A DNA stretch of 64,000 nt, from contig CALAIL010000028.1 of the NCBI GenBank assembly GCA_937923255.1, positions 1-64,000 of the forward strand. Direction: 5' to 3'. A program made the position numbers and the translations under genes. The notes below the pieces were generated by a model. The model was given only the letters and a program-made list of their open reading frames with translations. It was not told the origin of the DNA and made no database searches. This stretch comes from an uncultured Propionivibrio sp. GTDB taxonomy: Bacteria > Pseudomonadota > Gammaproteobacteria > Burkholderiales > Rhodocyclaceae. Of the stretch, positions 21,960 through 31,036 are shown piece after piece (position 1 is the stretch's first letter; every line of letters starts with the position of its first letter).

Positions 21960-22699
21960 TGGTCGAGCCATCCCCGCAGCAGCGGCAGTTGCGCCGTATG
22001 CGTCAGGTCGATCTGTAAGGGCGTGATCGACACCTGGTGGCTGGCGACGGCGTAAAAGTCGGTGCCTTCCTCGGCGTCTTCCGCCTGGCCGGCGGCGCCG
22101 ACCCAATACACCGTTTCGTTGCGCGGCGTAACGGTGGCGACCATCCCCTCGGCCTTGTGGCGCTTGCCCAGCCGCGTGATGGCGCGGCCTTGCAGCATCT
22201 CGTAGGGAATGTCGGGAATATTGACGTTGAGCAGCATCGGCTCGGCGGGGCGGCGGGCGATCAGCGCATCGACCAGTTCGCGCGCCACGCGGCCGGCGGT
22301 GTTCAGATGCCCGAACGTCTTGCTGCACAGCGAAATGGCCAGCGAGGGAATGCCGAGCAGAAAGCCCTCGGTCGCCGCGGCGACGGTACCGGAATAAATC
22401 GTATCGTCGCCCATGTTGGCGCCCAGGTTGATGCCGGAAACCACCATGTCCGGCAAGGTATCCAGCACGCCGGTGACGGCCAGGTGTACGCAATCGGTGG
22501 GCGTGCCATTGACGTGATAAAACCCGTTGCTGCCGCGCCGGAGGGAGAGCGGGCGGTCAAGCGTCAGCGAGTTGCTCGCGCCGCTGTAATCGCGCTCCGG
22601 CGCGACGACGACGATCTCCGCCACCTCCGAGAGAACGTGCGCCAGATGTTCGATACCGGGTGAAAAATAACCATCGTCGTTGCTCAACAAAATTCTCAT
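21956..22699 (-). CDS. surE: 5'/3'-nucleotidase SurE
   Basis: SurE is a metal-dependent phosphatase that removes phosphate from nucleoside monophosphates and short polyphosphates under stress. The 247-residue protein starts [16 protein letters not shown], which holds the metal-binding Asp pair. It continues with [31 protein letters not shown] and [14 protein letters not shown], all family signatures. An in-frame ATG 18 codons upstream lacks family support, so I took 22699. It is the first gene of the surE-pcm-nlpD-rpoS operon. Confidence 0.96.
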   Translation of the reverse strand: MRILLSNDDGYFSPGIEHLAHVLSEVAEIVVVAPERDYSGASNSLTLDRPLSLRRGSNGFYHVNGTPTDCVHLAVTGVLDTLPDMVVSGINLGANMGDDTIYSGTVAAATEGFLLGIPSLAISLCSKTFGHLNTAGRVARELVDALIARRPAEPMLLNVNIPDIPYEMLQGRAITRLGKRHKAEGMVATVTPRNETVYWVGAAGQAEDAEEGTDFYAVASHQVSITPLQIDLTHTAQLPLLRGWLDQ

Positions 22700-22948
22700 G
22701 GCGCGATCAGTACAGGCGTAATCGATGTTGCAATTGTTATGGAAATACGGCAATGAAAACCGGCGCGGCGTTTTTTATCGTGGGGGCCTGGCCGCGCCGT
22801 CGCCGGATGCCTTGTCTGTTCCGGCAATCGCGCGATTATACGGGGATTCGCCAGCACGGGAGAAGGGGAAGGTGTGGAAGAAATGGAAGGCGTGGAAGAA
22901 GTGGAAGGACGGAAAGGTGGAAAGAGCATTGCCGGTAAGCATGCTCTG

Positions 22949-23108
22949 AAGCCCGCGTGGAATGGGCGTTTCCGGCCGCCTTGCCCGCCAGACCAGTATT
23001 TAAGCGGGTTTCCGGCCGGCCTGCCCGCAAACGCCCGATTGACGCGAGCTCCGGCGCTGCCCGGTCTGAAACGCCCAAAAGACGTGGGCTTGTGGCCGGT
23101 CGTTCGGC
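22949..23108 (+). repeat. 40-bp unit array, four units alpha-beta-gamma-delta
   Basis: Units start at 22949, 22989, 23029 and 23069. The cores are AAGCCCGCGTGGAATGGGC, CCAGTATTTAAGCGGG, CGCCCGATTGACGCGAG and CGCCCAAAAGACGTGGGC. The array ends 46 bp before a truncated SEL1-gene tail, the same arrangement as at 23345-23584. Confidence 0.8.
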
Positions 23109-23154
23109 TGGTCACTGCAAGTTTCAGCGCGCGGCCACCAGCGACTACACGCAC

Positions 23155-23200
23155 TCAACGCCCTTGGCGCATTTTCTCCAGCGCCTGCCACGCTTGGCGC
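23155..23200 (-). pseudogene. truncated 3' tail of a SEL1-repeat gene, copy 1
   Basis: The sequence from the stop codon at 23155 matches the last codons (QALEKMRQGR and stop) of the SEL1 gene that ends at 23632, and the ~45 bp beyond the stop also match. Similarity fades after about 23200. The rest of 22700-22948 and 23201-23344 shows no gene. Confidence 0.6.
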
Positions 23201-23344
23201 ATCGCCTTTCGCCCCACCGCCTGTGCTCCGTCGACGACCTGTTTCCGGGGCGGGAAGAAGCGGAAGGCGAGCAGGGGAAGCTGGGAAGGCGGGAAGCTGG
23301 AGGAAGGCGGAACGCCCGCTGGCTCACGAAAATAGCCTGCCCCG

Positions 23345-23584
23345 AACCCCGCGTAAAATGGGCTTCTCCGGGGTGGCTAGCTGACAGCCCAGTGTTTACG
23401 GGTATTTTCGGCATGCCTTTCTTCTAGCCCTGTGTTTACGCGGGTTTCCGGCCTGCCTGTCTTCAAGCCCAATGTTTACGGGCATTTCCAGCCTACATGC
23501 CCGCAAATACTTTATTGACGAGGGTTCCGGCGCTGCCCTGCCTGAAACGCCCAAAAGACGCGGGCCTGCGGCCGGTCGTTCGGC
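23345..23584 (+). repeat. 40-bp unit array, six units alpha-beta-beta-beta-gamma-delta
   Basis: Unit starts at 23345, 23385, 23425, 23465, 23505 and 23545 are exactly 40 bp apart. Cores run CCCGCGTAAAATGGGC, three versions of GTGTTTACGGG or GTTTACGCGGG, TTATTGACGAGGG and CCCAAAAGACGCGGGC. It lies 47 bp past the stop codon of the SEL1 gene. Confidence 0.82.
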
Positions 23585-23631
23585 CGGTCACTACAAGTAT
23601 TCAGCGCGCGGCCGCTAGTCACCACACGCAC

Positions 23632-24831
23632 TCAACGCCCTTGGCGCATTTTCTCCAGCGCCTGCCGTGCTTGGCGTACTGCTTCAGTATTTTCTGCATT
23701 TTCTGTCTGCGCAGCTGCTTTTTCCAACCATTCGCGCGCCTTGGCGGAGTCCTGCGCGCCGCCAAGGCCACTGTAATACATCAGGCCAAGGTTGTACTGC
23801 GCCCCTGCATGCCCCTGCGCAGCGGCTTTCTCCCACCATTCCCGCGCCTTGGCGGAGTCCTGCGCGATACCTCGGCCAGCGCTATACATCACGCCAATGC
23901 TATATTGTGCTTTGACATCCCCCTGCGCTGCCGCCTGCTCGTACCATTTGCGCGCCTTGGCGTAATCCTGCACGACACCTTGGCCAGCGTCATACATCAA
24001 GCCAAGGTTGTATTGTGCTTGGGCATACCCCTGCGCAGCGGCTTTTTCATACCATTCGCGCGCTTTGGCGGAGTCCTGCGCGACACTTTGGCCATCGTGA
24101 TACATCAAGCCAAGGGCGTATTGTGCCTCTGCAACTCCCTGCGCAGCCGATTTCTCCCACCACTCGTGTGCCTTAGCGTCATTCTGCGCAATGCCTTGAC
24201 CATCGTGATACATCACGCCAAGGTTAAATTGCGCTTGGGCATGTCCCTGAACTGCCGCTTTCTCGAACCAGTCCTGCGCCCTGGCGTCATTCTGTGCAAC
24301 ACCTTGACCACGGCCATACATCAAGCCAAGACTAAATTGTGCATTTTCATCTCCCTGGGCGGCCGATTTCTCCCACCATTGGCGTGCCTTGGCATAATCC
24401 TGTGCGACGCCTCGGCCATGTGCATACAGCACACCAAGGTTGTGTTGTGCTTTGGCATATCCCTGCGCGGCGGCTTTTTCATACCATTCGCGCGCTTTGG
24501 CGGAGTCCCGTGCGACGCTCTGACCATTGCTATACATCACGCCAAGGTTGTACTGCGCCCCTGCCTCTCCCTGAGCGGCGGCTTTCTCGAACCATTCCCG
24601 CGCCTTGGCGTAATCCTGGGCGACGCCTTGACCATCGTAATACATCGCACCAAGGCCACCCTGCGCCCGGGCATCGCCACGCTCTGCCCAGGGGCGCAGC
24701 AATTGCACGGCCTGGGCGTAATTTTTTTGCTGCATCGCGTGCAGCACCGCCTGTCGCGTTTCCCTGGGCATTTGCGCCAGCGCCAGCGTGGCGGAGAGGA
24801 GCAGGCAGACGCCGAGCAAAAGCTTTTTCAT
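23632..24831 (-). CDS. secreted SEL1-repeat (tetratricopeptide-like) protein
   Basis: The 399-residue protein begins with a signal peptide (MKKLLLGVCLLLSATLALA). After a short helical start, about nine SEL1 units of 36 residues follow, each of the form AQYNLGVMYxxGxGVAQDxA and KAREWYEKAAAQG. It ends ENTEAVRQARQALEKMRQGR. SEL1 solenoids bind other proteins and are common in envelope stress and host-interaction proteins; the partner here is unknown. The near-identity of the units suggests recent expansion by recombination. Truncated copies of the 3' end lie on both sides. Confidence 0.93.
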   Translation of the reverse strand: MKKLLLGVCLLLSATLALAQMPRETRQAVLHAMQQKNYAQAVQLLRPWAERGDARAQGGLGAMYYDGQGVAQDYAKAREWFEKAAAQGEAGAQYNLGVMYSNGQSVARDSAKAREWYEKAAAQGYAKAQHNLGVLYAHGRGVAQDYAKARQWWEKSAAQGDENAQFSLGLMYGRGQGVAQNDARAQDWFEKAAVQGHAQAQFNLGVMYHDGQGIAQNDAKAHEWWEKSAAQGVAEAQYALGLMYHDGQSVAQDSAKAREWYEKAAAQGYAQAQYNLGLMYDAGQGVVQDYAKARKWYEQAAAQGDVKAQYSIGVMYSAGRGIAQDSAKAREWWEKAAAQGHAGAQYNLGLMYYSGLGGAQDSAKAREWLEKAAAQTENAENTEAVRQARQALEKMRQGR

Positions 24832-24916
24832 CGTTTATCCTCCCTTTGATTGCTTCACGATGTTGAGCAAATGAAGATACGGCGCATTATATAGAGCGGC
24901 TGTCTGCCGCATCTAC

Positions 24917-24960
24917 TCAACGCCCTTGGCGCATTCTCTTCAGCGCCCGCCGCGCTTGGT
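24917..24960 (-). pseudogene. truncated 3' tail of a SEL1-repeat gene, copy 2
   Basis: From the stop codon at 24917 the minus strand reads back through RRALKRMRQGR, close to the end of the intact SEL1 gene (RQALEKMRQGR). Only about 40 bp are kept, and an array follows directly on its 5' side. Confidence 0.55.
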
Positions 24961-24983
24961 GTACCGCACCATCGTCACCGCTC

Positions 24984-25183
24984 CAGCCCGCGTGAAATGG
25001 GCGTTTCCGGCCGCCTTGCCCGCCAGCCCAGTATTTACGCGGGTTTCCAGCCTGCCTGCCCGCAAACGCCCGATTGACGCGGGTCCCAGCGCCACCTCGC
25101 CTGAAATGCCCTAGGGACGCGGGCTTCAGCGTTGCCCAGTCTGAAATGCCCAAAAGACGTGGGCTTGCGGCCGGTCGTTGCGG
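24984..25183 (+). repeat. 40-bp unit array, five units alpha-beta-gamma-gamma-delta
   Basis: Unit starts are 24984, 25024, 25064, 25104 and 25144. Cores are CAGCCCGCGTGAAATGGGC, CAGTATTTACGCGGG, CGCCCGATTGACGCGGG, TGCCCTAGGGACGCGGG and TGCCCAAAAGACGTGGG. Confidence 0.8.
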
Positions 25184-25223
25184 CCGGTCACTGCGGACGT
25201 CCAGCCCGCCGCGCTTGGCGCAC

Positions 25224-25355
25224 TCAACGCTTCCCGCGCATTTTCTCCAGCGCCTGCCGGGCTTTGCGCACCGCTTCAGTATTTTCTGCATTTTCTGTCT
25301 GCGCAGCCGCTTTTTTTAACCATTCCCGCGCCTTGGCGGAGTCCTGCGCAACGCC
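25224..25355 (-). pseudogene. truncated 3' end of a SEL1-repeat gene, copy 3 (43 codons)
   Basis: The minus strand encodes GVAQDSAKAREWLKKAAAQ, then TENAENTEAVRKARQALEKM and RGKR before the stop at 25224. This is the last unit and tail of the SEL1 protein with a few substitutions. The match starts abruptly at 25355, where unrelated sequence begins. The stretch from 25356 to 25918 holds only a short tandem repeat. Confidence 0.75.
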
Positions 25356-25515
25356 GCAGGAAATCAATGCGCTTCGTTGCCGTCGCCGCCATATGAATGT
25401 GGATGAAAAATGCCGGTCAGGAAGGCCAGCATGTTGAGAGACGCACGCTGGGTATGTAGCGCTGCGGCGCGTTGTTTTGCCATGATCGGCTTGGCGTCCG
25501 CGTAGATTGGACGTT

Positions 25516-25557
25516 GCCCATCGCCCATCGCCCATCGCCCATCGCCCATCGCCCGTC
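25516..25557 (+). repeat. heptamer tandem repeat
   Basis: GCCCATC is present in five perfect tandem copies (25516-25550), followed by one copy with a single change (GCCCGTC). It lies in non-coding sequence, so length changes would not affect a reading frame. Confidence 0.85.
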
Positions 25558-25918
25558 ACTCCGCCACCTGCCACCCATCGAGCGTCATTCCCCCGCTCCG
25601 TTATCCGGTCTATACAATCCGGGCGGGGGCGGCTTGCCAGGTGTCGGAACCCTGCGGTTAGGCAGCGGTTCTCGCCGAAATATTTGTGCAAAGACGGAAT
25701 TTTCTGTCCGTCATCATCACTGCTTGCAGACAGGCTGATTGGCCGGGAGCCCACGTATTATTTGGGCTACAGGCGAGTTTGCCCTGTTGTGGATGTGCTT
25801 GCCGTATGCACTGGTTGTGCGATGTGGGAATATAATAAGCGGCAGTCTGATCGAGAAAACCGTGCCGGCCTTTCGGTGCGGCCTTCCGGAAATTTCAGGC
25901 AACTTTCAGGACACTGCA

Positions 25919-26881
25919 ATGAAACGGAAAATCCCCGGCGTCGAATTGCTGATTGCTTTTGAAACCGCCGCGCGGCACCAGAGCTTCACTCGCGCTGCCG
26001 AAGAACTGTCGCTGACCCAGAGCGCCGTCTGCCGGCAGATTGCCGCGCTGGAAGATTATCTCGGCGTTGCCCTGTTCAACCGCGTCCGGCGGCGCGTTCT
26101 GCTTTCCGAGGCCGGGCGGCTCTACGCCCGCCAGGTACGCGAAAACCTCAAGCGCATCGAGCACGATACCCTTTCCTTGATGGCGCACCGGGGCAGCGGC
26201 GTACTCGAACTGGCGGCGATTCCCACCTTTGCGTCGCGCTGGCTGATTCCGCGGCTCGTCGATTTTCACGCCAGCCACCCGAACATCGGCATCGACCTGA
26301 CGACGCGCGCCGAGCCGTTCATGTTCAACGACACGCCTTTCGACGCCGCCATCCACTTTGGCGACCCGATCTGGCCGGGCGCCGTGATCGAATACCTGTT
26401 TGGCGAAGAAATGATCCCGGTGTGCAACCCCGGCCTGATGCACGGCCAGACGCGGATCGAGCCGGAAAAACTGGCCAAAATGGCGCTCCTGCACCAATCC
26501 TCGCGCCCGGAGGCCTGGCGGCAATGGTTCGACATGATGGGCGTGCGCGGCGTCAACGTGATGGGCGGGCCGCGCTATGAACTCTTTTCCATGCTCATTC
26601 CGGCGGCGCAGGCCGGGCTGGGCGTGGCGCTGGTGCCGCATTTCTTCGTGCAAAAGGAACTGGCCTCCGGCGAACTGGTTTCCCCCTGCCCGGTAACGCT
26701 TTCCAGCCAGCGTGGTTATTACCTCGTCTATCCGGAAGACCGCGCCGGATCGGCATCGCTACAAGCCTTTGGCCAATGGCTGCACGGGCAGGCCGAAGCG
26801 TACCGGAGCGAGATGGGCGTGGCGGGGGCAACGGGGGAACAGGCCGCGAACAGCGCCGGCCACACCAACAACGCCGCGTAG
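25919..26881 (+). CDS. LysR-type transcriptional regulator (GcvA-like)
   Basis: The 320-residue protein starts with a LysR helix-turn-helix (LLIAFETAARHQSFTRAAEE then LSLTQSAVCRQIAALEDYLG). The substrate-binding domain from about residue 90 follows, with the FHASHPNIGIDLTTR and FDAAIHFGDPIWPG segments typical of the GcvA branch. The start at 25919 places MKRKIPGVELLIAFE in the usual position; an in-frame start 60 codons upstream has no family support. It has a hydrophilic Ala/Gly-rich tail of about 20 residues. No divergent partner gene is present, so the target is unclear. Confidence 0.92.
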   Translation: MKRKIPGVELLIAFETAARHQSFTRAAEELSLTQSAVCRQIAALEDYLGVALFNRVRRRVLLSEAGRLYARQVRENLKRIEHDTLSLMAHRGSGVLELAAIPTFASRWLIPRLVDFHASHPNIGIDLTTRAEPFMFNDTPFDAAIHFGDPIWPGAVIEYLFGEEMIPVCNPGLMHGQTRIEPEKLAKMALLHQSSRPEAWRQWFDMMGVRGVNVMGGPRYELFSMLIPAAQAGLGVALVPHFFVQKELASGELVSPCPVTLSSQRGYYLVYPEDRAGSASLQAFGQWLHGQAEAYRSEMGVAGATGEQAANSAGHTNNAA

Positions 26882-27082
26882 AGCCGGCGAATTCGCGGCA
26901 TATTGCGCCTAGAAATTGGTGCACCTCGCCGGATTTCGCCCAATCGGTGCGTGACCTTTCCGTTTCACGCCCATTCTGCCCATTCTTTCTCACATTCCCT
27001 TTTATTTCTTTTGCGCCGGTTGTCATGGCTGGACTCACGCCAGAGCGCGCAGAACGCGTGTATGCGCGGGGCATAAATGCAA

Positions 27083-27108
27083 TACGGCCGCCCATGCGGG
27101 CGGCCGTA
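27083..27108. terminator. bidirectional hairpin between lysR-type gene and ferritin
   Basis: TACGGCCGCCC (27083-27093) and GGGCGGCCGTA (27098-27108) form a perfect 11-bp stem between two convergent genes. Weak flanking T/A runs make bidirectional termination likely. Confidence 0.65.
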
Positions 27109-27145
27109 TATGTCCGATGCGCGTATTGCCGTGCGCTGCGTGCGT

Positions 27146-27643
27146 TTAGCTTGCGACGGCGAGTTTGCGGATTTCTTCGTCGAGGAAGTAAAGGCCGCGG
27201 CCGTCGATGCCGATGACGTCGATTTTGTCGAGAATGCCTTTGAACAGGTGTTCTTCTTCATGCTGTTCGCTGACATACCATTGCAGGAACTGGAAGGTGG
27301 AGAAGTCTTGCTCGGCAAGCGCAGCGGCTACGAGCGCGTTGATTGAGCGGGTAACTTCCAGCTCGTGCTCGTAAGTGGCTTTAAAGACTTCGGCAAGATT
27401 TTTGTACTGCACCGGCGGGGCTTTCAGCGCGCCGACCAGGGGCAGGGCGCCGGTTTCCGAAACGTAGCGGAACAGGCGGTGCATGTGTTCCATTTCTTCC
27501 GCCGCGTGCTGCTTGAGGAAGGCGGCGCTGCCGCTGAGGCCTTGATGATCGCACCAGGCGCTCATTTGCAGGTAAAGGTTGGCGGAATAATGTTCCATAT
27601 TGATCTGCTGGTTCAGACGTTCGATCATGGTATTGCTGAGCAT
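27146..27643 (-). CDS. ftnA: bacterial non-heme ferritin
   Basis: Ferritin oxidises Fe(II) at a di-iron centre and stores it in a 24-subunit shell. The 165-residue protein is a four-helix bundle that starts MLSNTMIERLNQQINMEHYS. It contains the ferroxidase ligands within EHYSANLY, HAAEEMEHMHRLF and QWYVSEQHEEEHLF. I set the start at 27643 since AAGGAG lies seven bases upstream; an in-frame ATG 18 codons earlier lacks it. The sequence is FtnA-like, with no Met ligand for heme as in Bfr. Confidence 0.93.
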   Translation of the reverse strand: MLSNTMIERLNQQINMEHYSANLYLQMSAWCDHQGLSGSAAFLKQHAAEEMEHMHRLFRYVSETGALPLVGALKAPPVQYKNLAEVFKATYEHELEVTRSINALVAAALAEQDFSTFQFLQWYVSEQHEEEHLFKGILDKIDVIGIDGRGLYFLDEEIRKLAVAS

Positions 27644-28119
27644 AATGTCTCCTTGTTGAAAGTGAATGAAAATCCGTTGGCGGGCGCTGGAAAGCACGGC
27701 AGGATGGATTTAAAGAATTTAAAGCCCGGCGATGTTTCCGCTGCGCCCGTTTCTGGTCGCCTCTGCCCGCTTTTGCCTGATGCTGCCGGTTTTTGACCAA
27801 TCATCCGGCTTTCGGTTCTCATGGACGCATGCGGCCTGATTCGGTAGGGCTTTATCCATGGGAAACGGGTTTTCCGGCGAGATATGCGGCCTGAACGGGT
27901 CTGACCTGGCAGGGCGATGCCTCATTTTGCGCCTGCCGCGCGGTGGACTGTGTGGCGGCAAGGTGAAAAGCTGATAGCATCGCGCCATCCCGGCGGGCAG
28001 ATACACGACTCGGCGCAATTTTACCGGGAAGATGGGGAATCGGGGCGAGCGGGACGGTCAGAACAATCGGTAATGAAGCGGCGGAGGCAAAAGAGTATGG
28101 AGAATGCGAAGGGGAAAAT
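27644..28119. other. intergenic region between ferritin and ppgK
   Basis: The two flanking genes diverge from this region, so both promoters should be here. I see no gene, no array unit and no clear iron-box or other operator. Confidence 0.35.
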
Positions 28120-28890
28120 GTGCGGCTATTAGGGATTGATGTCGGCGGCACGGCGATCAAGTCGGCCATCGTCGAAACGGAAACCGGCACGCTGTGCGAT
28201 GCGCGCCAGCGCGTGGCGACGCCGCAGCCGGCTACGCCTGAAGCGCTGGCGGAAGCGCTGATCCGGCAAATTGCCCTGCATCGCTGGCAGGGGGCGGTGG
28301 GCATCGGCTTTCCGGCCGCGATCCAGCATGGCGTGGCGCGCACGGCGGCCAATATCGACGCTGCCTTTATCGATCTGCCGGTGGCCGACTATTTTTCGCA
28401 GGCTACGGGATGCCCCTGTTTTGTCGCCAATGATGCGGATGCGGCCGGTACGGCGGAAATGCGCTTTGGGGCAGGGCAAGGACATGCCGGCAGCGAGGGC
28501 GGCGTTGTTCTGATCGTGACCATCGGTACGGGTCTGGGGACGGCGGTGTTCAGCGGCGGGCGTTTGCTGCCGAATACGGAGCTGGGGCATATTTTTCTCG
28601 ACAATGGTGTGGAGGCCGAGCGCTACGCTTCCGAAACCGTGCGGGTGACGCGGGCGCTGGGCTGGCAGTCGTGGGGCGGGCGTCTGAACCGTTATCTGTG
28701 CATGATGGAGCGTCTGCTCTGGCCGGATCTCATCATTCTCGGCGGCGGCGTCAGCGCCCGTCTGTACAAGTTTGCCCCGATGCTGACGCTGCGTGCGCCG
28801 GTGGTTGCCGCGAGTTTTCTCAACAGCGCCGGTATCGTCGGCGCGGCGTTGATGGCGGAAACAAACCTGCTGTCGGGCGCAGATGCATAG
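28120..28890 (+). CDS. ppgK: polyphosphate glucokinase (ROK family)
   Basis: PpgK phosphorylates glucose with inorganic polyphosphate, and often also ATP, as donor. The 256-residue protein has the phosphate-binding start LLGIDVGGTAIKSAIVE. It also has GIGFPAAIQHGVARTAANID, the catalytic Asp in FVANDADAAGTAEMRFGAG, the GTGLGTA loop and NTELGH. The NDADAAGLAEMRFGAG type and the lack of the ROK cysteine/histidine zinc motif favour PpgK over other ROK kinases. The start is a GTG at 28120, preceded by GAAGGGGAAA; an overlapping ATG two bases earlier is out of frame. Confidence 0.88.
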   Translation: MRLLGIDVGGTAIKSAIVETETGTLCDARQRVATPQPATPEALAEALIRQIALHRWQGAVGIGFPAAIQHGVARTAANIDAAFIDLPVADYFSQATGCPCFVANDADAAGTAEMRFGAGQGHAGSEGGVVLIVTIGTGLGTAVFSGGRLLPNTELGHIFLDNGVEAERYASETVRVTRALGWQSWGGRLNRYLCMMERLLWPDLIILGGGVSARLYKFAPMLTLRAPVVAASFLNSAGIVGAALMAETNLLSGADA

Positions 28891-28913
28891 ACCACTTGCC
28901 TTCACCGGACGCC

Positions 28914-29855
28914 ATGAACCGCCGGATGTCCATGAGTAGAGCGCTGCGCTTTTGCCTGTCGTGGATAGCGTGGATAGGCGCTGCGTACGCCTGCCTGGCC
29001 GCCGCGCAGGAGGCGCCCGCGCTGATGCTGGCGGACGTGTTCCAGGAAAACACGGAGATCGAAGGATGGGTGATGAGCGAAAAACTCGACGGCGTGCGCG
29101 CGTATTGGGACGGTGCGCGGCTCATCAGTCGCCAGGGCAATGTGTTCAGGGCGCCGCCGTATTTCACGCATGGTTTTCCGCCGTTTCCGGTCGATGGAGA
29201 ACTGTTCAGCCGGCGCGGCGAGTTCGAACGTATCGCTGCCATCGTCCGCTCGGGGGAAGACAAAGGCTGGCATTCGCTCAAGCTTCATGTGTTCGATGTC
29301 CCGCAGGCGCCGGGCGATCTGCGGCAGCGTCTGGGAGTGCTGGAAAAATATCTGCAAGAACGGCCGGCGGCGCACATTACCGTTATTCCCCAGTATCCGG
29401 TCGGTCATCGGGCGCATCTTCAGGCATTTTTGCAGGCGGTCGAACAACAGGGCGGCGAGGGCGTTATCGTGCGCGATCCGGCGGCGCCTTACACGGCGGG
29501 GCGCAGCCGCCAGATGCTCAAGCTCAAGCGCACGCTCGATGACGAGTGCACCGTCGTTGCGCACCATGCCGGCAAGGGCCGGCATCAGGGGCGACTGGGA
29601 GCGCTCTCCTGCCGCAATGCGCGTGGCGTTTTTCGGATCGGCGCCGGCTTTAGCGATGCCGACCGGGAGAATCCGCCGCCAATCGGCAGCCTCATCACCT
29701 ATCGCCATCGCGGGTTCACCAAAAACGGAATTCCGCGCTTTGCCGCATTCTGGCGGGTGAGGGCGGATGCGGCGGCGGGCCATGCCGCCATGCCCGTACC
29801 AGCAAGCCAGGCGGAAAACCAGAAAAGACGGCGGGACGCGGACATGCGGCGCTGA
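28914..29855 (+). CDS. ATP-dependent DNA ligase, LigE type, with signal peptide
   Basis: The 313-residue protein has the nucleotidyltransferase motif SEKLDGVRAYWDG, with Lys57 forming the AMP adduct. It also has FPVDGELFSRRGEFE, GGEGVIVRD and QMLKLKR, the motifs III to V of ATP-dependent ligases, plus an OB-fold. No other domains are present. A hydrophobic leader (ALRFCLSWIAWIGAAYACLA) predicts export, as in the LigE ligases of Neisseria and Haemophilus, which are linked to periplasmic DNA repair during DNA uptake. It begins 23 bp after ppgK and may be co-transcribed. The Lys/Arg-rich tail is unusual. Confidence 0.9.
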   Translation: MNRRMSMSRALRFCLSWIAWIGAAYACLAAAQEAPALMLADVFQENTEIEGWVMSEKLDGVRAYWDGARLISRQGNVFRAPPYFTHGFPPFPVDGELFSRRGEFERIAAIVRSGEDKGWHSLKLHVFDVPQAPGDLRQRLGVLEKYLQERPAAHITVIPQYPVGHRAHLQAFLQAVEQQGGEGVIVRDPAAPYTAGRSRQMLKLKRTLDDECTVVAHHAGKGRHQGRLGALSCRNARGVFRIGAGFSDADRENPPPIGSLITYRHRGFTKNGIPRFAAFWRVRADAAAGHAAMPVPASQAENQKRRRDADMRR

Positions 29856-29966
29856 AGCCGTTGAAACGCAGCAGGCACGTGGCTGTGAAGCCGCTTTTCA
29901 CTGGATGCTGCGAAATGCTACGACGACTACGATGACTACGGCCGCAGATCATCGCCGCGGCGGGCG

Positions 29967-30674
29967 CTAGATCAGCAGCGGCAGCAGCAAGGCGGTGAGC
30001 ATGCCGTTCATCCCCATGCCGAGCGCCGCGAAAGCCCCCATTTTTTCGCTGACCATGAAAGCGTGCGCGGTGCCGAGTCCGTGTGCGGCGAGGCCGACGG
30101 CGAAGCCCTGCGCCGCGTGGTTGTGGAACTTGAACAGGCGAAACAGCGCGGGGAAGCAGACGGCGCCGGTGATGCCGGTGAGGATGACAAAAATGGCGGT
30201 GAGCGAAGACAGCCCGCCGATTTTTTCGGCGACGCCCATGGCGATCGGCGTTGTTGCCGATTTGGGCGCGAGCGAGCGCACCGTTTCCGTCGAGGCGCCC
30301 AGCCAGCGGGCGATGGCCATGGCCGAGAAGGCGGCCGCGATGCAGCCGACGAACAAGCCGACAATCAGCGGCAGCGCCATGCGCTTGAGGTTTTTCCATT
30401 GCGTGAACAGTGGCACGGCCAAGGCGACGGTGGAGGGGCCGAGCAGGAAGTGGATCATCTGTGCGCCGGCAAAATATTCCGCATAGGGCATGCCGCTTAG
30501 CCAGAGTACGACGCAGATGAGGGCGATGGCGATCAGTACCGGATTCGCCCAGGGCAGGCCGCCGCTGCGCCGGAAGCACCAGAGGCCGGCCTGGTAGGCG
30601 AGTAGGGTAAGCGTGAGTCCGGTCAGCGGCGAGCCGGCCATGTAGGAGGAAAGTTCGTTCAGGGTGGCGCTCAT
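29967..30674 (-). CDS. lrgB: LrgB family protein (antiholin/murein hydrolase export regulator)
   Basis: The 235-residue membrane protein has six to eight hydrophobic segments. It carries the LrgB signature around SLAPKSATTPIAMGVAEKI and the ending HGLGTAHAFMVSEKMGAFA. LrgA/LrgB pairs modulate murein hydrolase activity in Gram-positive bacteria; LrgB/PLGG1 homologues in plants transport glycolate. In proteobacteria the role is not settled. The start ATG overlaps the lrgA stop by four bases, so the two are translationally coupled. Confidence 0.93.
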   Translation of the reverse strand: MSATLNELSSYMAGSPLTGLTLTLLAYQAGLWCFRRSGGLPWANPVLIAIALICVVLWLSGMPYAEYFAGAQMIHFLLGPSTVALAVPLFTQWKNLKRMALPLIVGLFVGCIAAAFSAMAIARWLGASTETVRSLAPKSATTPIAMGVAEKIGGLSSLTAIFVILTGITGAVCFPALFRLFKFHNHAAQGFAVGLAAHGLGTAHAFMVSEKMGAFAALGMGMNGMLTALLLPLLI

Positions 30675-31036
30675 GACGGCTCTCCCGAACGCTCTTGCGA
30701 TGTCCAGCGCCGCATCAGGTTAATGACCAGCACGGTGACGACCAGCCCAATCAGGGTACTGACCAGCACGGCGATGGCAATCGGCAGCCATTCGTGGGCG
30801 AGGCGCTGCCAGTGCAGCATGACGCCGGCGCCGGCCGGCACGAACAGCAGCGAGAGGTGTTGCAGAAAACTGCCGGTGCCGTGACGCAGCTCCTGGCTAA
30901 CCGTGCCGCGCACGAGCAGAACGAGGAAAAGCAGCGTCATACCGATGACGGGGCCGGGAAATGGCCAGCCGAAAGCGCGTACCAGCAATTCGCCGACAAG
31001 CTGGAATAGCAGAAGAAGGGTAAAGGTGTTGATCAT
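30671..31036 (-). CDS. lrgA: CidA/LrgA family holin-like protein
   Basis: This 121-residue protein has four hydrophobic segments and the conserved FQLVGELLVRAFGWPFPGPV and IGMTLLFLVLL near its N terminus. The later LSLLFVPAGAGVM is equally typical. CidA/LrgA proteins resemble phage holins and act with the LrgB partner that follows. The Pro-Gly-Pro-V-I-G-M motif is intact. A purine-rich sequence precedes the ATG. Confidence 0.93.
   Translation of the reverse strand: MINTFTLLLLFQLVGELLVRAFGWPFPGPVIGMTLLFLVLLVRGTVSQELRHGTGSFLQHLSLLFVPAGAGVMLHWQRLAHEWLPIAIAVLVSTLIGLVVTVLVINLMRRWTSQERSGEPS

Noticed and set aside
22949..25183. CRISPR arrays
   Set aside because: The 40-bp period recalls a repeat-spacer unit, but the units are contiguous variants of one another without unique spacers, they occur in fixed type order, and no cas genes are present.
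25516..25557. Phase-variable tract
   Set aside because: The tandem GCCCATC heptamers lie outside any gene or placed promoter, so I list them as a repeat only.
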